From positions 1 through 7,434 of the forward strand of contig SCVU01000595.1 in NCBI GenBank assembly GCA_004296785.1: 7,434 nt of DNA. The letters run 5' to 3'. This document shows positions 1-6,505 of this stretch, in pieces (position 1 is the stretch's first letter; each line of letters starts with the position of its first letter). Under the pieces are notes generated by a model. It did no database searches and was not told where the DNA came from. It saw only the letters and a list, made by a program, of their open reading frames with translations. Source of the DNA: Planctomycetota bacterium. Lineage in GTDB: Bacteria > Planctomycetota > UBA1135 > GCA-002686595. The position numbers and the translations under genes were made by a program.

Positions 1-2101
1 TCCCGCGCGGCAGCCACAGGCGCGCCAGCGTGCCGCGCGGCTCGCCCGCGGGACGATCGACGAGCTCGATGCCGCCGCCGAGCTCCTCGAGCGTGCGCTT
101 GGCGATCGCAAGGCCGAGTCCGGTGCCCTCGCTCTTCGTCGTGAAGTACGGCTCGAACAGGTGCGCGCGCGCCTCGGCCGTCAGGCCGCTGCCGGTGTCG
201 CGCAGCTCGATCCACGCGCGAGCGCCGTCGTCGCGGATCGCCACCGCGAGGCGCCCGCCGTCGCGCATCGCGAACAGCGCGTTCGACACGAGGTTCGACA
301 ACACGCGCTCGAGCTTGTGCCGGTCGCCGACCAGCGCGGCATCGCCCGCGAGCTCGACCTCGACGCGCTGCTCGATCGCCACCGCGTGGTGCAGCTCGAG
401 CACACCGGCGAGCAGCGCGCGCGCGTCGAGCGTCTCGAGGCGCGGCTTGCGCCCGCCGGTGAACTCGTAGAAGTCCGTCGCGATCTCGCGCAGGTGCTCG
501 ACCTGCCGGCGCATCATCGCGAGCGTGCGGTCGAGCACCGCCGGGTACTCGGCGGGCCGCTCGACGCGCGCGCGATCGAGCAGGTCGAGCGACAGCCGGA
601 TCGGCGTCAGCGGATTCTTGATGTCGTGCGCGACCTGCCGCGCCATCTCGCGCCACGCGGCGTCCTTCTCGGCGCGGATCAGCTTCTCGCGACTCGTCTT
701 CAGCTCGCCGGTCATCCGGTTGAACGCCTCGGCGAGCTCCCCCACCTCGTCGCGCGTGCGCACCGGCGCGCGCGCGTCGAGATCGCCGCGCGCGACGCGC
801 GCGGTGTGCTCCTTCAGCTCGAGGATCGGCCGCACCGTGCGCCGCGCGATCACGAGCGTCCACAGCACGACGAGCAGCAGCACGATCAGCGTGCTGTTGA
901 CGAGCAGGCTGCGCAGCCGGTTCGACTGCGCGTAGATGTCGGAGTCGTCGATGCCGACGCCGACGACCCACGGCAGACCCGCGGCGCCGCCGCAGTGCTG
1001 GAAGGCCGCGCTGCGGCGCTGGTCCTGGAACGTGTACGGCGTGTGCAGCGCGAGGTCGGCGGCGTAGACGTCCTGCACGAGCTGCGGCAGCCGGATCTCG
1101 TCGCCCGCGATCTTCTTGCCGTACAGCTCGGGCCGCTTGTGCGCGACGATGCGCGCGTCGTGGTTCGCGGTGTCGAGCGACCAGATCCAGCCGTAGGCCG
1201 ACGGATACTCGCCCTCGCCGACGAGGCCGCGGAAGTACTGCGCGACGTTCTCGAAGCGCACGATCTCCTGCACGTGGCTCCAGTTGACGAGCGCGTAGAG
1301 CACGCCGACGACCTGCTCGGGATCGACGTCGCTGCGCACCGGCGCCGCGAAGCCGATGTCGTAGCCCGACGCGAGCTCCGAGCCGGGCTCGAGCGGCGCG
1401 AGCCAGCTCGGACGATGCTGATCGGTGACCGCGTCGTGCCCTTCCAGCGCCTGCTGGAACCACGGCTCGCTCGACCAGTCGCGCGCGAACAGCAGCTCGA
1501 GCAGCGGCAGCGGCAGCACGCGGCCCTGCGCGTCGCGCGCGTTGCACGTCGCGAGCGTGCCGTCGCGCCGCACGAGCAGCAGGTAGTCGTAGATGCCCTT
1601 GAACTCGACGTAGCGGTCGAACTGTTCGGTCGCGTGCGGCTTCGCGCTGCCGCCCAGCGAGATCTGCTCGCCCGAGGCGACCGCGTGCAGCGTCTCGGCG
1701 TTCCACTCGGGCAGGTACACGAGCTCGCTCGCGCCCTCGCCGACCGCGGTGCCCGCCGCGCCGCCGAGCTCGCCGTTGCGGTCGCCGACGCGCAGGAACC
1801 CGCCGACCGACGAGCTGCCGGCGCTCTCGTGCTCGGGCGCCATCACGCGCTCGTCCGGCTGCAGCGCCCACACGCACCAGCGATCGGCGGCCCACAGTCC
1901 GACGTCCTGGCGACTGCCCGCGAGCAGGCGGTCGAGCTCGCCGCCGAGCTCCTTGACCAGGCCGAGCAGCGACTGCTCGACGACCTTGCGCGACAGCTTC
2001 TCGGCCATCTGCGTGTCCATGAACCACGCGAAGCCGAGGAACGGCACGACGACCGCCGCGAGCACGGCCGCGATCAGCTTGGTCGAGAGCCGCTGGAACA
2101 T
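1..2101 (-). CDS. Membrane sensor histidine kinase, NtrY-like core (3' end cut by window edge)
   Basis: Translating the minus strand from ATG at 2101 gives 700 codons without a stop, running off the left edge. The order is: membrane helix (about 8-28), a large non-cytoplasmic region (about 30-398, probably a double-Cache-type sensor; this fold is inferred), second helix (about 399-417), HAMP linker (about 418-470), dimerisation/phosphoacceptor domain with VAHDIKNPLTPI (His492 is the expected autophosphorylation site), and an ATPase domain with N box NLVSNA (603-608), G1 DTGSGL (635-640), F box FEPYFTTK (649-656) and G2 GTGLGLAIAK (659-668). All catalytic motifs look intact. The H box resembles NtrY-type kinases. 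The last visible residues (LWLPRG) are typical of the end of the ATPase fold, so little is missing and no receiver domain is visible. The first helix directly after the ATG supports this start. A partner response regulator would be expected just beyond the left edge. The ligand is unknown. Confidence 0.95.
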   Translation of the reverse strand, partial: MFQRLSTKLIAAVLAAVVVPFLGFAWFMDTQMAEKLSRKVVEQSLLGLVKELGGELDRLLAGSRQDVGLWAADRWCVWALQPDERVMAPEHESAGSSSVGGFLRVGDRNGELGGAAGTAVGEGASELVYLPEWNAETLHAVASGEQISLGGSAKPHATEQFDRYVEFKGIYDYLLLVRRDGTLATCNARDAQGRVLPLPLLELLFARDWSSEPWFQQALEGHDAVTDQHRPSWLAPLEPGSELASGYDIGFAAPVRSDVDPEQVVGVLYALVNWSHVQEIVRFENVAQYFRGLVGEGEYPSAYGWIWSLDTANHDARIVAHKRPELYGKKIAGDEIRLPQLVQDVYAADLALHTPYTFQDQRRSAAFQHCGGAAGLPWVVGVGIDDSDIYAQSNRLRSLLVNSTLIVLLLVVLWTLVIARRTVRPILELKEHTARVARGDLDARAPVRTRDEVGELAEAFNRMTGELKTSREKLIRAEKDAAWREMARQVAHDIKNPLTPIRLSLDLLDRARVERPAEYPAVLDRTLAMMRRQVEHLREIATDFYEFTGGRKPRLETLDARALLAGVLELHHAVAIEQRVEVELAGDAALVGDRHKLERVLSNLVSNALFAMRDGGRLAVAIRDDGARAWIELRDTGSGLTAEARAHLFEPYFTTKSEGTGLGLAIAKRTLEELGGGIELVDRPAGEPRGTLARLWLPRG

Positions 2102-2154
2102 CGCCGTCGCGATTGTAGTGCTCCGCGACGCCGGTCCCCTATCCTGCGCGCCGC
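2102..2154. promoter_or_regulatory. Divergent intergenic region with -10-like boxes for both flanking genes
   Basis: These 53 bp separate the divergent kinase and glycosyltransferase genes, so both start signals must lie here or inside the opposite gene. On the minus strand TACAAT (2117 to 2112, five of six matches to TATAAT) ends 10 nt before the kinase ATG. On the plus strand TATCCT (2140-2145, four of six) ends 9 nt before the glycosyltransferase ATG. No good -35 hexamer is seen for either, and neither ATG has a Shine-Dalgarno sequence. If these boxes are used, both mRNAs would have almost no 5' leader. The assignment rests on motif matching only. Confidence 0.4.
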
Positions 2155-3219
2155 ATGGCCTGGCCCGACGGAGTCGAACCGCGCGCGGTGCTGCTCGTGC
2201 GCGCGTCGCACCTCGGCGACGTCGTGCACGCGCTGCCGGTGTTCCACGCGCTGCGCGCGCGCTGTCCGTCCGCGCGCATCGGCTGGGTCGTGCAGCCGGA
2301 ATTCGCGGGGCTGCTGCGCGGACTGCCGGGACTCGACGCGCTGATCCCGTTCGAGCGCGCGCGCGGCGCGCGCGCGTGGCCGCCGCTGTTGCGCGCGCTG
2401 CGCGCGTTCCGCGCGGACGTGTGCGTCGACGCGCAGGGCAACCTGAAGAGCGCGGCGATCACGCGGCTGTCGCGCGCGCGGCTGCGCGTCGGGCTCGCGC
2501 GCGCGGACTGGCGGGAGCCGCTCGGCCACCGCGTGCTGCACGCGTCCGCGCCGCCGTGCGACGGCCCGCACGCGCTCGATCGGATGATCGGGCTGGCGCG
2601 CTGGATCGCGCGCGACTCCGCGCTCGCGCCGCGCCGCGATCCGGCGCTGGCGCCGGCGGAGCTCGCCGCGGGGCGCGCGCAGCTCGAAGCACTGCTGCCG
2701 GGGTCGGTTGCCGCACGGCCGATCGTGCTGCACTTGTCGGACGCACGCGACGTGCGCGGGTGGCCGACCGCGCATTGGATCGAGCTCGCGCGCGAGCTCG
2801 CGCGCGCGGGACGACCGACGCTGGTGATCTCGGGCCCCGCGGAGGCCGCGCTCGGCGCCGAGCTCGCGCGCGCGGTGCCCGCCGGCCCGCACATCGCGCA
2901 CCTGGTCGGACAGCGCGGGCTGCGCGAGCTCGCCGCGCTGCTCGCGGCCGCCGCCGCGCGCGGCGCGCGGCTCGTCGCCTGCGATTCCGGGCCGCTGCAC
3001 CTCGCGTGCAGCGTCGACCTGCCGACGCTCGCGCTCGCCGGCCCGCAGGACCCGCGCCGCACCGGGCCGTACCCGCCGCACGCACACCGCGCGCTGACCA
3101 GCCCCGACGAGCTCGCGTGTCGGCCGTGCCTCGCGCGCCGCTGCGCGCATCCGCGCGGGCCGGTGTGCCTGAGCGAGCTTTCGCCCGCGCTCGTCGCCGC
3201 GGCCTGCGCGCGGGATTGA
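2155..3219 (+). CDS. Glycosyltransferase family 9 (heptosyltransferase-like)
   Basis: A 354-residue protein of usual length for the ADP-heptose:LPS heptosyltransferase (WaaC/WaaF, GT9) family, two Rossmann-like domains in the cytoplasm. Family signatures in order: VRASHLGDVVHALP with Asp22 (position of the proposed catalytic Asp), DAQGNLKS (92-99), GWPTAHW (202-208) opening the nucleotide-sugar domain, CDSGPLHLA (276-284), GPQDPRRTGPY (296-306) and a C-terminal cysteine set C322, C325, C330, C338, common in this family. The Lys found before the WP motif in E. coli WaaC appears to be Arg201 here. It probably transfers a heptose or related sugar to LPS core; the exact donor and acceptor cannot be read from sequence. 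The start is well fixed: an in-frame TAG at 2116-2118 is followed by no other start codon before this ATG. There is no Shine-Dalgarno sequence. It is divergent from the kinase and 37 bp upstream of the membrane protein gene. Confidence 0.92.
   Translation: MAWPDGVEPRAVLLVRASHLGDVVHALPVFHALRARCPSARIGWVVQPEFAGLLRGLPGLDALIPFERARGARAWPPLLRALRAFRADVCVDAQGNLKSAAITRLSRARLRVGLARADWREPLGHRVLHASAPPCDGPHALDRMIGLARWIARDSALAPRRDPALAPAELAAGRAQLEALLPGSVAARPIVLHLSDARDVRGWPTAHWIELARELARAGRPTLVISGPAEAALGAELARAVPAGPHIAHLVGQRGLRELAALLAAAAARGARLVACDSGPLHLACSVDLPTLALAGPQDPRRTGPYPPHAHRALTSPDELACRPCLARRCAHPRGPVCLSELSPALVAAACARD
2781..2800. repeat. 20-bp perfect palindrome inside the GT9 gene
   Basis: CGAGCTCGCG followed by CGCGAGCTCG is an uninterrupted self-complementary 20-mer. 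It lies in codons for the repeated peptide ELARELA. Given the codon bias (GAGCTCGCG for Glu-Leu-Ala) it is probably a by-product of coding rather than a binding site. Confidence 0.5.
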
Positions 3220-3244
3220 GCGCGCGCGCCGACTGCGCGAGAAT
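3216..3244 (+). promoter_or_regulatory. Candidate sigma70-type promoter for the six-helix membrane protein
   Basis: TTGAGC (3216-3221) and GAGAAT (3239-3244) are separated by exactly 17 bp, each hexamer matching consensus at four of six positions. The -35 box overlaps the stop codon of the glycosyltransferase gene. The -10 box ends 12 nt before the downstream ATG at 3257, which would leave a leader of only about 5 nt. The downstream gene could also be transcribed by read-through from the glycosyltransferase gene. Confidence 0.4.
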
Positions 3245-3256
3245 GCGCGCTTCGCC

Positions 3257-3982
3257 ATGCGGATGCTGCACTACTGGACCGGGCTCGCGGCCACCGCGCT
3301 GCTCGCGCTGCTCGTCGCGGCGGCCCTCGGCATCTTCGGCGCCGCGCCGGACGCGCACCTCGTCGCCGGGCTCTTCGCGGCGGCGAGCACGGTCGGCGCG
3401 CACGCACTGCTGATCGTGTTCATGCTCGTCTCGGGCCGCATCGTGCGCGAGGCGATGCGCACGCGGCCGCTGCCGGCCGAGCTGCTCGACGAGCACAACC
3501 GCTTCTTCGCGCACAAGCGCGCGTACCCGGCCGCCGGCCTCGGCGCGGTCGCGATCGTCGCGACCGGCGTGCTCGGCTACGCGCGCCACGGCTTCGGCTG
3601 GTCGCCCGCGGTGCACATGCTCGCCGGCGTGGTCGCGGTGCTCTACAACGCGTGGGCGTTCCAGCAGGAGTGGCGCGCGCTGCGCGAGAACCAGCAGCTG
3701 CTCGACCGCACCGCGAGCTCGCTCGACGCGATCGACCGCGCGCACCCGGAGATCGCGGCGGCGGCGGCCGAGGCGCGCGCGCGCGAGTCGTTCGCGCCGG
3801 CGAAGAGCTGGCTGATCGTCGGCATCAGCGCGTGGATGCCGTACCTGTACTGGGCGCTGGTCGTGTGGCGCGGCGACTTCTCGCGCATGGCCGGCTGGAT
3901 GCTGCCGGCGACGATTGCGGTGTCCGTGCTCGCGCTCTTGTGCGCGTGGTTGACGCGCGGCGTGCGAACCGCGCTCGAGTAG
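3257..3982 (+). CDS. Six-helix integral membrane protein of unknown function
   Basis: 241 residues ending in TAG. I do not recognise a named family. Predicted membrane helices by eye: 8-29, 36-59, 92-109, 118-136, 185-204 and 212-232. The loop at 60-91 carries a charged, aromatic stretch ending HNRFFAHKRAYP (80-91), and a polar, probably helical segment at 137-184 (NQQLLDRTASSLDAI and an Ala/Glu-rich run) separates helices 4 and 5. Histidines lie in or near helix ends at 5, 34, 49, 111 and 120, which would permit haem or metal binding, but there is no recognisable ligand motif. G+C-biased codon use like its neighbours supports a native gene. The start at 3257 places the first helix right after MRMLHYW; ATG at 3263 is an alternative that loses only two residues. 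It lies 37 bp after the GT9 gene on the same strand. Confidence 0.82.
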   Translation: MRMLHYWTGLAATALLALLVAAALGIFGAAPDAHLVAGLFAAASTVGAHALLIVFMLVSGRIVREAMRTRPLPAELLDEHNRFFAHKRAYPAAGLGAVAIVATGVLGYARHGFGWSPAVHMLAGVVAVLYNAWAFQQEWRALRENQQLLDRTASSLDAIDRAHPEIAAAAAEARARESFAPAKSWLIVGISAWMPYLYWALVVWRGDFSRMAGWMLPATIAVSVLALLCAWLTRGVRTALE

Positions 3983-4025
3983 CGCCGCAGACGTTCAGCG
4001 CGGGATCCGCTAGCGCGGCAGCCGC
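3983..4025. other. Convergent intergenic gap without a clear terminator
   Basis: Two converging genes end here 43 bp apart. The gap contains only short self-complementary pieces (GCGG-GAT-CCGC at 4000-4010, and GCTAGC at 4009-4014) and no T-rich tract on either strand, so no intrinsic terminator of the standard type is supported. Confidence 0.5.
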
Positions 4026-5303
4026 TCAGCGCGCCGCGGGCGCCGAACCGAGCTCGCCCTGCAGCCGCTGGATGTGCTGGCGCACGTCGCGCCAATCCGG
4101 CCACAGCAGATCGACTTGCCGGTACAGCGACAGCGCCTCGGCCGGCGCGGCCGCGCGCGCCTGCTCGTACAGCGCGCCCGCCTGCTCGATCGTCGAGCGC
4201 AGCGCCTCGCGCCGCTCGCGGCAGTCCTTGTAGAGACCGACGCGCTCCATCAGCGCCGAGTACGCCTTCGCGGCCTCCTCGTAGCGGTAGTCGTGCTCCA
4301 TGTCGCGCGCCGCCTCGTACTCGGCGTCGAGGCGCCCGTCCTCGACGCGCCGCGCCAGCGCGTCGAACGCGGCGAAGCGCGACTTCGTCAAGCTGCGCGC
4401 CTTCTCGGCCGCGGCGAGCGCGCCGTCCCAGTCCTTCTTGCGCAGCATCCGCTCGACCTCGAGCTCGAGCTTGCTCGCCTCGATCTCGACGCCCAGGCGC
4501 GCGCGCGCGGCGAGCGCGGTCGCCTCCTTCGGATCGATCAAGAGCGCCAGCCGGTACTCATTGTGCGCGGCCCAGAAGAGCCCCTTGCGCTCGAGCTCCT
4601 CGGCCATCGCGACGCGGTCCTGCGCCATCAGGTGCAGCACCTCGGCCTGGCGGTCCTGCGTGCGCTCGCTGTCGCCGAGGTACTTCTTCGTGTAGTCGAA
4701 GTGCGTCTTCGCGCGCACGAGCCAGAACTCGCGCAGCGCGCGCACGCCTTCCTTGTAGTAGGTCTCGCCGACGCCGCCGCGCCAGTTGAGCTGCAGCAGC
4801 GCGCGCGACGCGCCTTCGCGCGCGACGAGGCTGCCGGGGTCGTACTGCAAAACCTTCTCGTACGCGTCGACGGCCGGCTCGAGCTCGTCGCGCGCGGCGA
4901 GCTCGACCGCGTGGTCGAGCCAGCGCTGCGCGAGCTCGCGGCGCGCCTTGCGCACCCAATCGGCGACCACGGCGTCGCCCGGCAGGATCTCCTGCGCGGC
5001 CTCGAACGACTGCAGCGCTTCCTCTTCGCGCTTCGTGAACAGCGCGGTGCGCCCCTGGTCGACGAGGTAGGCGGCGGAGGCGCGCTTGTGCGCGTCGAGC
5101 GCCGCGGAGTTGTCCGGCTCGCGCTCGCGCCACTGTGCGGCGACCTGCACCGCCTGCGCGTAGTCGCCGTCGTGCATCGAGCGCTCGACGTCGGACGCGG
5201 CGCCGGAGGTCGCGCAGCCGGACAGCGTGGTCGTGGCCAGGGCGGTCGTGGCGGCCGCGAGGAATGCGAGCGAGGCGAAACGGGAAGCGGGCTTCGAATT
5301 CAT
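4026..5303 (-). CDS. TPR-like repeat lipoprotein
   Basis: 425 residues. The N-terminus is a lipoprotein signal: positive residues (K4, R8), a hydrophobic stretch 9-27, then lipobox LSGC with Cys30 as the predicted lipidated residue, so the mature protein sits on the periplasmic side of a membrane. The rest is almost entirely helical, with TPR-like helix pairs at about 38-66, 76-108, 124-157, 229-258, 276-305, 324-355 and 373-405; the clearest are DELEPAVDAYEKVLQYDPGS (139-158) and FWAAHNEYRLALLIDPKEA (243-261). Such proteins usually act as protein-binding scaffolds; no enzyme motif is seen. The reading frame continues open far upstream, but the ATG at 5303 is chosen because it places the signal peptide at the N-terminus. 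It has no Shine-Dalgarno sequence. It follows lptG on the same strand after 92 bp and may be co-transcribed with lptFG, which raises, without proving, a role in LPS export or outer-membrane assembly. Confidence 0.9.
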   Translation of the reverse strand: MNSKPASRFASLAFLAAATTALATTTLSGCATSGAASDVERSMHDGDYAQAVQVAAQWREREPDNSAALDAHKRASAAYLVDQGRTALFTKREEEALQSFEAAQEILPGDAVVADWVRKARRELAQRWLDHAVELAARDELEPAVDAYEKVLQYDPGSLVAREGASRALLQLNWRGGVGETYYKEGVRALREFWLVRAKTHFDYTKKYLGDSERTQDRQAEVLHLMAQDRVAMAEELERKGLFWAAHNEYRLALLIDPKEATALAARARLGVEIEASKLELEVERMLRKKDWDGALAAAEKARSLTKSRFAAFDALARRVEDGRLDAEYEAARDMEHDYRYEEAAKAYSALMERVGLYKDCRERREALRSTIEQAGALYEQARAAAPAEALSLYRQVDLLWPDWRDVRQHIQRLQGELGSAPAAR

Positions 5304-5341
5304 GAGCGACGGACCGTGGGGTCGGGCTGCGACGACGCGCG

Positions 5342-5360
5342 GCGCCGTTTCTTCCGGCGC
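5342..5360 (-). repeat. Short hairpin in the leader of the lipoprotein gene
   Basis: GCGCCG (5342-5347) and CGGCGC (5355-5360) are complementary across a 7-nt loop. On the minus strand this would form a 6-bp stem about 40 nt before the lipoprotein ATG. Its right arm is shared with the larger inverted repeat at 5354-5380, so the two stems could not form together. No T-tract follows. Confidence 0.35.
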
Positions 5361-5380
5361 GAGTATCTGAACCGCGCCGG
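5354..5380. repeat. 8-bp inverted repeat between lptG and the lipoprotein gene
   Basis: CCGGCGCG (5354-5361) and CGCGCCGG (5373-5380) are perfect inverted repeats around an 11-bp centre. The centre holds the -10-like GATACT on the minus strand. It could be an operator, a stem-loop at the 3' end of the lptFG message, or chance in GC-rich DNA. No T-tract supports a standard terminator. Confidence 0.4.
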
Positions 5381-5390
5381 CGCACCAAGT
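5362..5390 (-). promoter_or_regulatory. Weak candidate promoter for the lipoprotein gene
   Basis: On the minus strand GATACT (5367 to 5362) resembles a -10 box (four of six). At 15-17 bp upstream lie only poor -35 candidates, such as TTGGTG (5388 to 5383, spacing 15) or ACTTGG (5390 to 5385, spacing 17). The spacer contains the palindrome GCGCCGGCGC (5374-5383). If used, it would give a leader of about 50 nt. Read-through from lptFG is an equally good source of transcript. Confidence 0.25.
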
Positions 5391-5395
5391 AAAGC

Positions 5396-6505
5396 TCACG
5401 AGCGCGCCGCGCCGTAGAGCACGACGCCGAGGCACCCGAAGAAGAGCAGCGGCAGCCAGCACGCGAGCAGCGGCGACAGCTGCCCCTCCATCCCCAGCGA
5501 GCGGAACACGAAGTCGGCGCCGTAATAGAAGATGCACAACAGGAAGCCGACCACGACGCCCTCGAGGCCGCGACTGCGCTCGAACTGCAGCAGGAACGGC
5601 AGGCCGACCAGCAGCAGCACGAGGTTCGCCAGCGGGAACGTCAGGTGGTAGTGCAGCAGCGTCTGGAACTGCGCGTTGTCGGGATCGCGCTCGGCGAGCT
5701 CGCGCGCCTGGTCGAACGAGAGGTCGAGCGGCGCCTCGCGTCCGCGCTGAGCGAGCCACGCGTCGTGCGGCGTGAACTTGACCTCGGCCAGTCGCTCGAG
5801 CGCTTCGGTGCGCTGTTCGAACGAGCTGACGACCTTGCGCTCGCCGCCGACGAGCCGCCACTCGGACGCACCCGCGTCCCATGTCGCGCGCTGCGCGCGC
5901 AGGCTGACCCAAGTGCCGCCGGTCGACACGAGCGCCCACAGATCCTCGACCTCGGCGCCGGTTCCGGCGTCGACGAGGCGCAGCTTGCCGAGGCTGATCG
6001 TCGAGCCCGCGCGGTCCTTGAACCAGACGTTCTCGTACTCGGGCGTCGCGCGGCGCTCGACGAGCGCGTCGTGCACGAGATCGCGCTCGAGCGACAGCCG
6101 CTCGGCCGACCACTGGCGCAGCGCGAACATCCCCGCGGCGAGCAGCGCGCCGCCGCACAGCACCGGTGCGAGCACGCGCTGCGCCGGCACGCCTGCGCCG
6201 AGCGCCGCCACGAGTTCGTTGTCGCGCAACAAGCGCGACACGCTGAACAGCCCCGCGACCAGCGCGACGAACGGCGCGACCTGCAGGTACAGGAACGGCA
6301 CGTGCAGCAGGTAGTAGCGGACGACGAGCAGACCGGGAGGCGACGAGCCGTCCGCGCCGGGCTTCACGTACTCGTCGAGGTTCGTCGACAAATCGAGGAT
6401 CAGGAACAATCCGACGACGAGCAGGAACGCCGTCAGGTACGAGGCCGCGTACAGGCGCGCTACGTAGCGGTCCGCATGGCCGCCGATCAGCAGCGAGCGG
6501 CTCAT
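5396..6505 (-). CDS. lptG: LPS export ABC transporter permease LptG
   Basis: 369 residues, the usual length for LptG of the YjgP/YjgQ permease family. With LptF and the LptB ATPase it forms the inner-membrane machine that extracts lipopolysaccharide and pushes it to the LptC-A-D bridge. By eye there are three N-terminal helices (about 17-39, 64-88, 110-130), a periplasmic beta-jellyroll region (about 131-280), and three C-terminal helices (about 285-305, 312-332, 344-364), the family topology. The segment RLLRDNELVALGAG-like at 91-105 (RLLRDNELVA then ALGAG) matches the cytoplasmic coupling-helix region where these permeases contact LptB. The ATG overlaps the lptF stop by 4 nt (ATGA), implying translational coupling. 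LptF and LptG are paralogues; I call this one LptG because it is second in the pair, as is usual. No oddities in its sequence. Confidence 0.91.
   Translation of the reverse strand: MSRSLLIGGHADRYVARLYAASYLTAFLLVVGLFLILDLSTNLDEYVKPGADGSSPPGLLVVRYYLLHVPFLYLQVAPFVALVAGLFSVSRLLRDNELVAALGAGVPAQRVLAPVLCGGALLAAGMFALRQWSAERLSLERDLVHDALVERRATPEYENVWFKDRAGSTISLGKLRLVDAGTGAEVEDLWALVSTGGTWVSLRAQRATWDAGASEWRLVGGERKVVSSFEQRTEALERLAEVKFTPHDAWLAQRGREAPLDLSFDQARELAERDPDNAQFQTLLHYHLTFPLANLVLLLVGLPFLLQFERSRGLEGVVVGFLLCIFYYGADFVFRSLGMEGQLSPLLACWLPLLFFGCLGVVLYGAARS

Noticed and set aside
161..2344. Very long plus-strand open frame (727 codons) opposite the kinase
   Set aside because: It is antisense to a kinase with all catalytic motifs intact. 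Its predicted protein is dominated by Arg, Ala, Leu, Val and Glu without domains, as expected from stop-poor GC-rich DNA read on the wrong strand.
2074..3745. Several minus-strand open frames opposite the GT9 and membrane protein genes
   Set aside because: They are Arg/Ala-rich shadows of two genes with recognisable motifs or membrane helices, and they conflict with each other.
3983..4025. Bidirectional intrinsic terminator between the convergent genes
   Set aside because: Only 4-bp stems and no T-tract are present on either strand.
4074..5417. Plus-strand open frame (447 codons) opposite the lipoprotein gene
   Set aside because: Low-complexity Leu/Arg/Ala/Val composition, no motifs, and fully antisense to a gene with a convincing signal peptide and repeats.
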